Shown: positions 36,301 through 46,514 of the stretch, in pieces
Layout: each line of letters opens with the position of its first letter
Position numbering within the stretch: position 1 is the stretch's first letter
From: Lantana camara
Lineage: Eukaryota; Streptophyta; Magnoliopsida; Lamiales; Verbenaceae
Reading direction: 5' to 3'
Assembly: GCA_037501455.1 (NCBI GenBank)
Contig: CM074862.1
Coordinates: forward strand, 52,793,501-52,857,500
DNA: 64,000 bases
Made by a program: the position numbers and the translations under genes
Notes under the pieces: model-generated
Seen by the model: only the letters and a program-made list of their open reading frames with translations
What the model was told of the DNA's origin: nothing
Database searches by the model: none

Positions 36301-39300
36301 AACTTTCTGTTTCTTACTTCTCCAAGTCACCAAGTTTCCCCCCACTAGTGTAAAATAACCTGATGTTGACCTTCTATCAATTGGGTTTCCTGCCCAATCT
36401 GCATCGGTGTATGCTTCAATATCCATATGCCCGTTCTTCTGAAACAAGACACCTCTACCTACTGACCCTTTCAAGTAACTACATACTCTGAGAGCCGCAT
36501 CCATATGCTCCCTTTGAGGCCGGTGCATAAACTGGCTGAGAACTCCAACTGCATATGCTACATCCGGCCGAGTGTGAGACAGGTAAATCAACTTCCCAAC
36601 CAACCGCAGATACTGACCCTTATCCGCTTCCTCGGCGCCTTCAATTATCTGTAACCCATGACTGACTACCATCGGTGTATCTGCTGGCTTACACTCAAGT
36701 AAACCAACCTCAGCTAGAAGATCCAGGATGAACTTCCGTTGAGAAATAAAGATCCCATGCCTCGACCTCAACACTTCTATTCCCAGAAAATACTTCAGTT
36801 CCCCCAAATCCTTCATTTCAAACTCCTGAAACAAATTCTGTCGGAGCCTTGACATCTCATCTGAATCATCTCCAGTGATTATCATATCATCCACATATAT
36901 TATGAGACACGTCACCTTCCCATCCCTCCTTTTGAGAAATAACGTATGATCTGAATTACTCTGATGGTACCCGTACTTCCTCATTGCCACTGTGAACCTA
37001 CCAAACCAGGCTCGAGGCGATTGCTTCAAGCCGTATAGTGCTTTCCTCAACCTGCACACCTCACCTCTACCATATCTCTCCGCAAAGCCCAGGGGGGGCT
37101 CCATATAGACTTCTTCTCTCAAATCACCATGCAAGAACGCGTTCTTGACGTCAAACTGATACAATGGCCACTTCTGATTTGCTGCAAGTGAGAGCAGCAC
37201 TCTGATTGTGTCAATCTTCGCCACAGGGGAGAATGTCTCAGAGTAATCAATCCCATACGTCTGTGTGTATCCCTTAGCCACTAGTCTGGCTTTGTACCTT
37301 TCCACACTCCCATCTGCTCTATGCTTCACTGTAAACACCCATCGACACCCTACCACTTTCTTTCCACTCGGAAGTCTGCACTTTTCCCAGGTGTTATTCT
37401 TCTCGAGAGCTTCCATTTCATCTTCCATAGCCCGAACCCATTTGTCATCCTTGAGTGCTTCTTCTACTTTACTAGGGGCTGATGTTGAGTAAACTGCAGC
37501 AGCATATGCTCTGGCCTGTGAGGAGATATTTCCTTTAGCCAGGTCTGCTATCGGATATCTCGAAGTTCTATTCCCGAGTTCAAGCTCGTATCTCTTCGGA
37601 GGGACCCCTCTGGTTGTCCTAGGAGGTAGCACATATCTGTTTTCAGGGGTTACTGTAAGTGATGTTGTGTCCTCCCCCTGAGTATCTTCACTTCCTGCAC
37701 TGTTAGACTCAACAGGGACTGTACTAACAGAATTATCAACAGAATCAACTGAATCACCACTATTACATACCTCAGGATTGTCGGGGTTAGTGATTTGGGC
37801 GTTGTGGGATGTGTGAGATGAGGGAAGTTGTACTGTGTGAGAGTCAGGCTCGGTGGTTCCGCCTACTTGTTCTGTTGGCACTATGTCTGGCCAAGATTGT
37901 GTCACCCAACCCAGTTGGTCTTGTGTCTGTGTAGGCTGCCTCTCCCCCTGACCACTGGGATGGTGAAAGTAATACTCTGTATCAAGAAAGTCACAGTCCA
38001 TTGTCGTGTACAGACGACGAGTGGGAGGATGGTAGCACCTATATCCCTTCTGATTTATCCCATACCCCACGAAGACACATTTCAAAGCACAGGAATCGAG
38101 TTTGGTTCGATCATTTTTAGGGATATGAACGAACACAGAACAGCCAAATACTCGGGGAGGTAAAGTAAGTAAAGATGGAATGTCAACTTGAGTACTGAAG
38201 TGTTTGAGTGGGTTGACAAGGTTAAGAGCTTTGGTGGGAAGACGGTTGGTGAGATACACAGACGTAGCAATAGCTTCTGGCCAAAAAGAGTTTGGACACT
38301 TAGACTCTAGTAACATAGCTCTGGATATTTGCAAAAGTTGCCTATTTTTCCTCTCAGCTACCCCGTTCTGTTGGGGTGTATTCAGACAAGAAGTTTGGTG
38401 TATGAGCCCATTATCCCTAAAAAATTGTTTAAGAGTTGAGTTGACAAATTCCCCCCCCCCCATTATCGGATCTAAGAGTCTGAATCTGAGTTTTAAATTG
38501 AGTACGAACCATATTATAAAACTCCATAAATTTAGAGGGAACGTCCGATTTTTGTTTAAGGAAATAAATCCACGTCATTCGGGAGCAGTCATCAACAAAT
38601 AATATGAAATATTTAAAACCATGACTAGAACCACAATCACCCAAAAACGGGGCTGGTCCCCACACATCAGAATGGACTAACGAAAAAACATTGTTGGCTC
38701 TAGAATTAGATAAAGCAAAATGCTGTCTGTGACTTTTTGAAATCATACAAGTCTCACAAGAGAAGGTATCATTATTCTGAAAAACCTTAGGAAATAATAA
38801 ATAAAGGTACCCTGACGAGGGATGTCCCAAACGTCTATGCCACAACCATTTCTGACGGTCCACTGTCCCGTGAGCAAGCGATGCAGTTCCTTGTTGAGCC
38901 ACTTCATCAACAAAGTACAATCCCCTATGCTCAGTACCACGCCCAATCACCTTCCCCGACTGAATATCCTGTAATAAACAGAAGGTAGGGTACATCAAGA
39001 CCTTGCAATTTAATTCTTTAGTGACATGACTGATAGATAACAATTTACAAGATAAATCCGGTACATAAAGACAATTTTGCAATTTCAAAGTGGGAGAAAA
39101 AACAATTTGTCCTGCCCCCTGAACCAAATAAAGTCCTCCTGTTGCATTCTGAATGGTTGTCCGTTTTGGTGCTTCTTTGTTCACAAGATCACTCGGGTCA
39201 TAGGTCATAGTGTCAGTGGCCCCGCAAGCAAACACCCATCTATCATCCTTGTCCAAGACACTGCGTGACCCTGTCTTAATTTCACACTTGGACATTGATT

Positions 39301-42300
39301 TCGTTGACTTACTATTCAAAGCATAGCATAAATCATTAATAGAGCCTGAATTAATATTAGATGCTAGAGGGTAAGTTAGGCATTTACCATCTTTAAGAGC
39401 TATACCTAATTGACCTTGTCCCTTGGCAGTCACAAATCTCGCCGCCCCCACTGTGTCTTCTTCCTTAGGTTCTGTCGCCGTTTCTTGAGCTGCCGGATCA
39501 ACTGGGTTCCCGGCCTCCCCTTCGCCGGCGCTATCAGCTCTTCGTGCGTAGCCCGACGCCTCGCGTCGCCAGCTTCGCCATCCGGCCGGCCATCCTATAA
39601 TTTCATAGCAATTTTCCTTTTTGTGGCCGAATCGGCCGCATTTCCCGCACTGCACCAGATTTCTCTCACCGCCGCCGTCTCGCCTGTCGTCGCCGCTGTC
39701 TCGGCGTGGTGGCGCTGAGTGTCGCGGCCCACCTCCGCCCTGTCGGGTTTTGTTGTCTCCGCCGCGTACCCAGTTTGTCGGCCCCCTCTGAGATTCCCAG
39801 GTCGCCGGCGGCCTCTGTGTCTTAGTCTGAGCAGTAAGTCCGCTTCCGATTCCGACCCCACTCGCCGATGATGAATTTCGGGGATCTGCACTCATTATCT
39901 CTCTCCTTGACCCCTCTCGTCGGATGGTAGCATACGCCTTTTCGACCGTGGGTAAGGGATTCTCCTTCAAGAGGTCTCGCCGCTCCGAGTCGTATGTATC
40001 GTTGACCCCGGCGAGAAACTGGAAGAGTTGAGTCTCCGATCTGAGGCGGTTAAAGGTATTAATGTCCTCTTCATCTCTCATCGGATTCGGTTGCCGTATC
40101 GCGATTTCTCGCCATACTTTCTGTAAATTACTGTAAAAATTTTCTATGGTGTCTGATCCCTGCTTCATGTTGTTGGCTTTGACTGTAAGATCAAAGATTT
40201 GCAACCCGTCACTGCTCTGGCCAAACGTGGCATTCAAACCGTCCCATAGAGCCTTTGCCGAGGGATATTCGGCATAGTTTGTGATTAATTCTTGTTCCAT
40301 ATTGTCGAGTATCCAAGAACACACAATTAAATCTGTCTGCTCCCATCTAGGATATGCTGCGTGACCGATTGCCGGCGGTGGTGGTGTGCCGGTAATATGG
40401 CTGAGTTTACCCCTACCCCCAATCGCTAACTTCATCAATCGGGACCATAGGGTGTAGTTGAACTGATTTAATTTTACACTGATTGCTATGGTTTGTGGTA
40501 TACTGTATTGGTTTGGTTCGATTTGGGGCTGTGGTTGTAGGTTTTGGAGAAGGCTGGCTAATTGTAGGGCCAAGGAGTCAGCCGGCTGTTGTGACTCCTT
40601 GCCGGTGTTGCTGCTGCTTTCTTCGGCCATGGCCGGTAGTGGAAGGGTACGTGATGAGCAAGGGTCGGATCCGTTAATGGATCGTCACCCGCTCTGATAC
40701 CATGATAACTAATAGAGAAGACATAGTGGTGGGAAAGGTTTTCTGTATTATTCACTCTAATCTCAATTACAATTACACGACTAAGTACAATATATACTAC
40801 ACAAGAGAATCCGTATATACAAGGTAAGCTAATCAAGAGATAAAAACAAATCCCTAACAAACTCCTAATTATTAGCTTTCCTAACAGATACCCCATGTTA
40901 TGCCTAATTAGCACTCCGAACCCTGTGATTTGAAAATTCTCAAAGAGAACCCTGTGATTATATAAACTAGCACTGAGAACCCTGTGATTGTATTAAAGTT
41001 AGCACTCAAAACCCTACAACCACGAGGGTTTGAAATTCTAATTGAGTGCTAATTTATTATAATCACAGGATTCGCTTTGAGAATTTTCAAATCACAGGGT
41101 TTTGAGTGCTAATTAGGTATATCACAGGGTTTTTGGTGCAATAAACTCATAAATATAATACAACACATGAGGCCTTCAATTTTGTTACTTGGCATCTTAT
41201 CACACCTAAACTCATTTCTCACAGTGGGTTCTAAAATGAAGAAATATCAAACTCATTAAATAAGAAGCAAGAATCTTTCCAAAAAAACATATAAATCAAT
41301 TACCTATGTCATTAACTCCAGAACAATCAGTAAGATCGATCTCCTTAAGAGAGAAGTGGAGAGACAATCCAATATAGTGCAGACTCCTTTCAGTAAGCAA
41401 GTTGCAGGACTCCAACTTAAGGCATAAGATATCCCGACAAGAGTTTGCAATGGATAATATAGCTGAATCAGTGAGGTCACTACAGCAGGTAAGATCGAGT
41501 ACCTTCAAATTAATACAGCCAGATACAAGCTGCACAATTCCCATATCAGTCACTCTGCACTTTCCCAGCCCAATTTCAGCCAAATATCTGCAATTGTTGC
41601 AGATAATTTTAAGGCTAGCATCAGAAAGTCGGGCACCATCAATTCTGAGAACTTTCAGATTCTTTAGGTCCTTTAACTGGTGGAGAAAGGTGGTGTGGAG
41701 CTCCTGAGAATCCAAAACCCAATGGAACAATTGTTATACATTTCTAAGTTTTTGTTTTTTTCTTTTTATTTTTGGACTATAGATAATATTGCAAGAACTC
41801 ATAAAGATAACTAAGAATTAATACGTTAACTTACGGAGGAAAAATGACTAGCATGAAGCTGCAATAAAGAATTTTGTCCTTTGATAACTGAAGCTACTGC
41901 AGATGAGCTCAGCCCGTCGCATCTCGATATATCCAGTACCTGAGCACCATTACGAGAATTACAAATTTAGAGTTGAGCTTACCTCTACAAGTCACATAAA
42001 CCAATAATAATTGGCTTCTAAGATTTACTTAAAAAGCAAACCTATAGAGAAGATATGGCATTTGAATTATATAAGTTTTTCAACAGGATGTAACATGATT
42101 TTAATCGTTGTTTAAATAAATGGATTCTGTATAGTTTTTCACGGTATATGTGATAAATTTAAATATATTTCCTTTTAACTTTTGTTAATAACTGATACAG
42201 AGCCATATGTTATATCAAAATTCAGTGCAAGGTCCATACTGAAAAGCAAAAGGCGTCCTTTTTCGAAATTACATTAAAGCATATTACCAAAATTTAAACA

Positions 42301-43173
42301 CTAACCTTAAGTGATGTACATCGTTCCCCAATATATTGCAAGCCCATATCATCCACCGATCCACACCCAACCATTTGCAGAATCTCCAACCTCTCCATTC
42401 TACTAATCGAACGTAATGACTCACTAGTAACCTTAAAGAAACCAATTAGAACAGGCCAAGATCAAGATCAAATACGTTAAACAATAAGATGGAAAAACAA
42501 TTCTTTTTAAAGAAATAAGAGCTATTACCTTTAAGTATGATATATCAATGTGCTTCAACAGAGTACATTTCTTGGAGAGAAGTTCAATCCCAATATCGGT
42601 TACGTCGAAACACCACTTGAGGCAAAGTCGCTCCAGCATCGAACATCCCACCGCTATTTTAGCCAATCCCAAATCGCTAATGTTCAAACACTTCTCCAGA
42701 CTGAGTTCCTTAAGCCCCGCCGCGCGCGACAGAGCCGCCGCCTCCAGATCACCTAACGCGCAACAGAAGGAAACGTCCACGCTCACTAAATTCACGCAGC
42801 TCTTCACCAATAATTCCAGCCCCTGGAATCTCAGCCCGGAGCACCGACTCAGATTCAGCCGCTTTATACGCTTTGCCCAACTCTTGGAGGTGGCGGCGGA
42901 TAGGAGGTGAGCAACCGTGGAATCATCGATGCGAGGGCAGACGGAGAGATCGATTGAGTCGATGCGGGGTAGTTTGGAGAGGAGGGAAGAGAGGAACTCG
43001 GGGCGGAGGCCTCGGATGTGAGTCCGGTGGAGCAAGTCGACTCGGTAGAATGTCTTGCAGGTGGCGCGAAAGGATTTGCGGTCAGAGTCGTCGGACAACA
43101 GGGAAAGGATTTTCTCGAGCAGATCGTCAGTGAGAAGAGTGAGAATTGAAAGTCGAATAGAGGATGCGTCCAT
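33326..43173 (-). CDS. FBL3: F-box/LRR-repeat protein (FBL3-like), 7 exons, 648 aa
   Basis: Predicted SCF ubiquitin-ligase substrate receptor: the F-box binds SKP1 and the leucine-rich repeats bind the target. Exons in coding order: 43173-42529, 42431-42306, 41939-41835, 41703-41304, 35236-35107, 35035-34741, 33571-33326. All introns are GT-AG, phases agree, and the total is 1947 nt with stop. The F-box is near residues 11-50 (LTDDLLEKILSLLSDD, SFRATCKTFYRV). The rest is a run of cysteine-containing LRRs (for example LKELSLEKCLNISDLGLAKI, LKVLDLTCCSDLTDSAILSI, LISLKLGLCTNISNKGLSYI). The end, LEAKGCKIRWD, resembles the LEARGC end of Arabidopsis F-box/LRR-repeat protein 3 (At5g01720), which is of similar length. 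The symbol is given by resemblance only; orthology and substrate are not shown. Intron 4 is 6067 bp because of a same-strand copia insertion in a MITE. The coding sequence itself has no defect. Confidence 0.9.
35747..35751. repeat. Target-site duplication GATAC of element F
   Basis: GATAC at 35747-35751 before the left LTR and at 40887-40891 after the right LTR. Confidence 0.92.
35752..35935 (-). repeat. 3' LTR of element F (184 bp)
   Basis: On the minus strand it runs from TGTTAGGAAAGC (35935) to GTTATCG (35752); the last base pair is CG where the other LTR has CA. It is preceded in element sense by the polypurine tract. Confidence 0.93.
35914..40630 (-). pseudogene. Gag-Pol polyprotein of copia element F, one frameshift
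   Basis: The Met at 40630 starts a gag (MAEESSSNTGKESQQ) with a UBN2-type domain (YTLWSRLMKLAIGGRG), then a CCHC knuckle (CGKCGRFGHKKENC) and the protease region. There the usual DSGA reads ACGATDTM, so the catalytic aspartate is missing. Next are the GAG-pre-integrase (WLWHRRLGHPSSGYL) and integrase core (HSDVWGPAPF, FVDDCSRMTWIYFL). At a C-run (about 38450-38461) within the codons for the integrase DNGGEF motif the frame shifts, and the second segment (38463-35914) carries the rest of integrase (TPQQNGVAERKNR), reverse transcriptase (VDDMIITGDD) and RNase H (YTDADWAGNPIDRRSTSGY, AEFRGI), ending in ADILTKAV. The shift is a single homopolymer change and could be a sequence error; otherwise the frame is open. 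The RNase H part ends inside the 3' LTR. Confidence 0.92.
35936..35950 (-). other. Polypurine tract of element F
   Basis: The minus strand reads CGACTTGAGGGGAAG directly before the 3' LTR. Confidence 0.85.
40689..40702 (-). other. Primer-binding site of element F
   Basis: The minus strand reads TGGTATCAGAGCGG directly after the 5' LTR end (40703), matching the tRNA-iMet type site. Confidence 0.92.
40703..40886 (-). repeat. 5' LTR of element F (184 bp)
   Basis: On the minus strand it runs from TGTTAGGAAAGC (40886) to AGTTATCA (40703); same length as the 3' LTR and different at three positions. Confidence 0.93.
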
Positions 43174-43440
43174 ATTTGTTCAGGTGAGAGCGAAAAGGAG
43201 GATGAGGAGGGCGGCGGCGGAGGATGAGAGACGACGGAGGAGAGGAGAAGAGGTCATGGTTGGCGGCGGTGGAGTTAGTGGCTGCCGTTGTGATTGAGGC
43301 CGGTGTTGCTAATGCAGTACAACAATGACATGAGAACAGACAAAGAGTTGGTTAGTTTATTTGGTGTTTGAATCTATGTGTTTCTCTCATAGAGAGAAAT
43401 GGAGAGAGGACTGATAAGTGATAAGTAATCTGATCTCTAC
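43174..43440 (-). promoter_or_regulatory. 5' UTR and promoter-proximal region of the F-box gene
   Basis: Upstream of the start codon the minus strand is rich in short CT runs (the TCTCTCCATTTCTCTC-type stretch near 43385-43405), the kind of pyrimidine patch often seen at plant promoters. No clear TATA box or transcription start can be assigned from sequence alone. Confidence 0.35.
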
Positions 43441-44925
43441 GGTGAAAGTACAAAATGAATAATAAGTACGAAACAGTTCAACTTTGACGACGTCATATAA
43501 AATATTCCTTATATTTTTGTTAGACTTAGAACATAATATATACTGACATATGATGTACGCACACTTCTAAAAATATTATATTATCATATCGTGTCGTATC
43601 GAATATTCATATCAAATACCGTGTCCAATACTTCTCACGTGAAAAATTTAAGAAAAAAATTCATGTCGTCATATATAGATAGGGACAAATGTGGTGTGCT
43701 AGGCTCTTTATCTCTATTTTCTTTTTTTTATTAATTTTTTTTTTTTTTTTTTTTACTGTTATAACGTGTTAATTAAATTTTTTTTTTAACTCCTCTTTTT
43801 TCTACCTTAATTTAATTATTTTTTTAATATTTATTTTATTTTTTCCCTCATGTTTTGCAATTTATATTTTAATATTATTTTTATTAACATAATATTAACA
43901 CAATTATTATAAAAGGTATATTAATATGAAGAATTTAATATTAAAAAGTATTATAAAACATATATTAATATGAAGAATTTAATTTCAATAAAATTAAATA
44001 ATAATTATTATTTCGTTACACACATCGAGTGTGCATAAAATTACTAGCGTTAATTATATTTAGAGCGCATGTTTATGCATTTACCCCCTCTAATTTTAGA
44101 CATTATACTTTTCTCTCTTACAATTTGCTAATATGATACTAACATTCCCTTTTGTGAGTTTTATTTGGACCTTAAATATTTTTCATTATATTTTGATAAA
44201 GGGGCATAATTAATCATTCTCTTTCAATTGAAAATAATTTAATTATTTTATCCATTTAAAAATATCAATACTAACTCCCAAATTTAAATCTATAATTAGA
44301 TTTCAGTCTCAATCACTTAAATTGACTGCAGTACCCTTAAGAATTTCGTTTTCCTTTTCTTATTTTTTATTTTCTCTTTTCGTACTTCAATTTTAAACTT
44401 GAGCACTATAACTTTTACGAATAATACTCTATTTTTAAATTTGAATACTTTAATATTTATAAACAATACTACAATTATAAATTTAGGTACTTTAACTTTT
44501 ATGAATAATACTTTAATTTAAAACTTAAGTATTTTAACTTTTACGAACAATACTCTTTTTTCTTTATCTTTCCTTTTCATACTTAAATTTTAGACTTGCG
44601 CACTTTAACTTTTACAAATAATACTCTAATTTTAAACTTGGATACTCTGTTTTATAGTTTGGATACTTTATAATACTCTATTTTATAATTTGCATACTCC
44701 ATTTTATAATTTCAATACTCTGTTTTATATTTTGAATACTTTATAGTTTCTAAATAATACTCCAAAATATAAATCAACAATTGATTTTTACCCCACCATC
44801 CACTTATACAAAAAAAAATAATAATAATAATAAATTTTAAATATGAAGTATGAAAATTATATTTTGAAATATTAACATACAAAATAAAAGTATAAAATCG
44901 TGTATATGAGGCATTATATTAACAC
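43441..44925. other. AT-rich intergenic region
   Basis: No gene seen. Holds a long T-run (about 43730-43756), direct repeats of a TATTAATATGAAGAATTTAA-like segment near 43916 and 43966, and a decayed tandem repeat at 44345-44765. Confidence 0.6.
44345..44765. repeat. Decayed tandem repeat (ACTTTAACTTTTACGAATAATAC type)
   Basis: Roughly 60-bp units, each with a version of TACTTTAACTTTTA then AATAATACTC and a stretch like TTTTAAACTTG. They become shorter toward 44640-44765 (TACTCTATTTTATAATTT, about 25 bp). Copies are diverged and no terminal repeats were found. Confidence 0.7.
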
Positions 44926-44969
44926 TGTGACACCCCGTGTTCCAACCGTACAAGTACTCGCTGTGATGC
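44926..44969 (+). repeat. Tekay LTR start fragment K (44 bp)
   Basis: TGTGACACCCCGTGTTCC is a Tekay-type LTR start, closely resembling the start of LTR G at 44970 (TGTAACGCCCCGTG). It appears that LTR G inserted 44 bp into an older LTR; the last five bases, GATGC, would be the left target duplication. Confidence 0.6.
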
Positions 44970-45186
44970 TGTAACGCCCCGTGTTTTCGTCGTACAGGTA
45001 TGCGCCACACGTGTGAGTTTTGAGAGTTAGAATTATTCGCATGCTCTAATTGAATTATATGCTTATGTGAAGTATGTGAATATGTGATTTAATTGATTAT
45101 ATGAGTACCTTACTTACCATTCTTTCATTTCAATTCATAACATATACACATTTCATAATTTATGCATTTCATATGTCTACCATGTT

Positions 45187-45220
<34 letters not shown>

Positions 45221-45887
45221 CTAAAACTAAATTCATGAAATAAGGGACATTATATGTATATATTAATGTCACATGCATGCACTTACGAGAGCATGCATAT
45301 TCATGTGTATATATATATATATATACATATACTAAAACTAAATTCATGAAATAAGTGACATTATATGTATATATTTCATGCATGCACTTATGAGAGCATG
45401 CATATTCATGTATATATATATATTTATATATACTTATAAATACTTAATATCTAACCTTTTTACTTTATACATATAATTGCTATATCTATACATTACATTA
45501 TATTATATACACACTTATATCATATAATTATATACACATAAACACAAGAACACACACGCACACTAAATCTCTAACACACACACAAACCCTTTTCTCTCAT
45601 TTTTTTCACACACACATACATCTTTGATCTAAGCAAGAAAAGCAAGGAGAAGGAGAATCAAGAGCATCATCATCATCAGACCATCATATCCATTTCATCA
45701 TTCTTTTCTTGCAAGGTGGTTATATGTGTATTTGTATATATATGTGTGTACATTTGAGGGTTTGTTAGAATCTTAGGATTTGGATCTAAATTCTTGATGC
45801 AAGGCATGTATTTATATGCAATATATGAGAATCCATGAATTTATTGTTTATATCCTTTGGTTGTTGAAGCATGATTGAAGATGTGCA

Positions 45888-45929
45888 TTTTTTTTTTTTT
45901 TTTTTGGGGGGGGGGGGGGGGGCGGGGGG
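45888..45929. repeat. Homopolymer pair T18-G17
   Basis: Eighteen T, then seventeen G, a C and six G. Possible four-strand-forming tract, but length is unreliable in such runs. Confidence 0.8.
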
Positions 45930-46103
45930 TGTTTGATGATTGGTTTTGGTTGATTTAAGTGCTCAAACATGTGTTATATGTGGTGTAATTGAGGTATATG
46001 TTGTGTATAAGAGTGGAAACTTGTTTCATGTCACTTTGGACTTGTTTTGTGGTTGTGTTTGGTGATTCCTGAGCCTACCCTATTCGCTTTTTTTTTTTTT
46101 TCC

Positions 46104-46245
46104 ATCTCTGTACCGAGATACGGGAGTGTCTCCATTTGCACTAAATGGGAGACACGGTCGTGTCTCCTTCCCCTCGTAGCGCCTGTGCTGAGATATGGGC
46201 ATGTCTCAATTTGGCCATGAGGTGAGACACGCCCGTGTCCCACCC
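46104..46245. repeat. GAGACAC/GTGTCTC palindrome array in LTR G
   Basis: Four units: GAGATACGGGAGTGTCTC, GGAGACACGGTCGTGTCTCC, TGAGATATGGGCATGTCTCA and GTGAGACACGCCCGTGTCCC, spaced 30-60 bp apart. Arms are inverted copies around a 3-5 base GC core. Confidence 0.85.
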
Positions 46246-46509
46246 TTCCTTACTTACGTGTGTTTTATACTTTCTTTATTTGCTTCGTATATTCTCTTGT
46301 TACTTCGTTTATGACGTATATGCATTACAATCATGTTGATATATGTGTTGTGTTGGTATGGAGTTCATGGACATTTTCATAACATATTATCGTTTAAATC
46401 TCATACTACAACATACATGAACATGTCATTCGTCGATTAATTGGTTCATAAGTCTAGAGTTTTATGTACACTTGTATTTCTTGCACAGAGTTCGAGCCCG
46501 TTGTCGAGT

Positions 46510-46514
46510 AGCAG
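46510..46514. repeat. Target-site duplication AGCAG of element H
   Basis: AGCAG before element H (46510-46514) and after it (57708-57712). Confidence 0.92.

Larger units (their letters stand above)
35752..40886 (-). mobile_element. Element F: Ty1/copia (Ale/Retrofit-like) retrotransposon
   Basis: A complete 5135-bp minus-strand element with two 184-bp LTRs, a primer-binding site (40689-40702), a gag-pol region and a polypurine tract (35936-35950), flanked by GATAC duplications. The domain order protease, integrase, reverse transcriptase, RNase H defines Ty1/copia; the very short LTRs and the pol sequence fit the Ale/Retrofit lineage. The LTRs differ at three positions (about 1.6%), indicating a recent insertion. 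It sits in the same transcriptional sense as the host gene, in its fourth intron. Confidence 0.93.
35730..41151. mobile_element. Foldback MITE in intron 4, split by copia element F
   Basis: The right part (40892-41151) is a large imperfect inverted repeat: arms of about 70 bp at roughly 40905-40975 and 41043-41115 match at about 90% (both contain GAGAATTTTCAAATCACAGG or its complement). The extreme right end GCAATAAACTCAT (41138-41150) is mirrored by ATGAGTTTTTTGC left of the copia insertion (35731-35743), so the copia element landed in the left end of the MITE. Host sequence resumes outside 35730 and 41151. Superfamily and target duplication are uncertain. Confidence 0.7.
44970..46514 (+). 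repeat. Tekay LTR G, left part
   Basis: Starts TGTAACGCCCCGTG. It contains TA microsatellites (45188-45222, 45307-45326), a duplicated block with ACTAAAACTAAATTCATGAA (near 45221 and 45331), a T18-G17 homopolymer pair (45888-45922) and a four-copy palindrome array (46104-46245). It is interrupted at the AGCAG duplication by element H and resumes at 57713. Confidence 0.85.
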
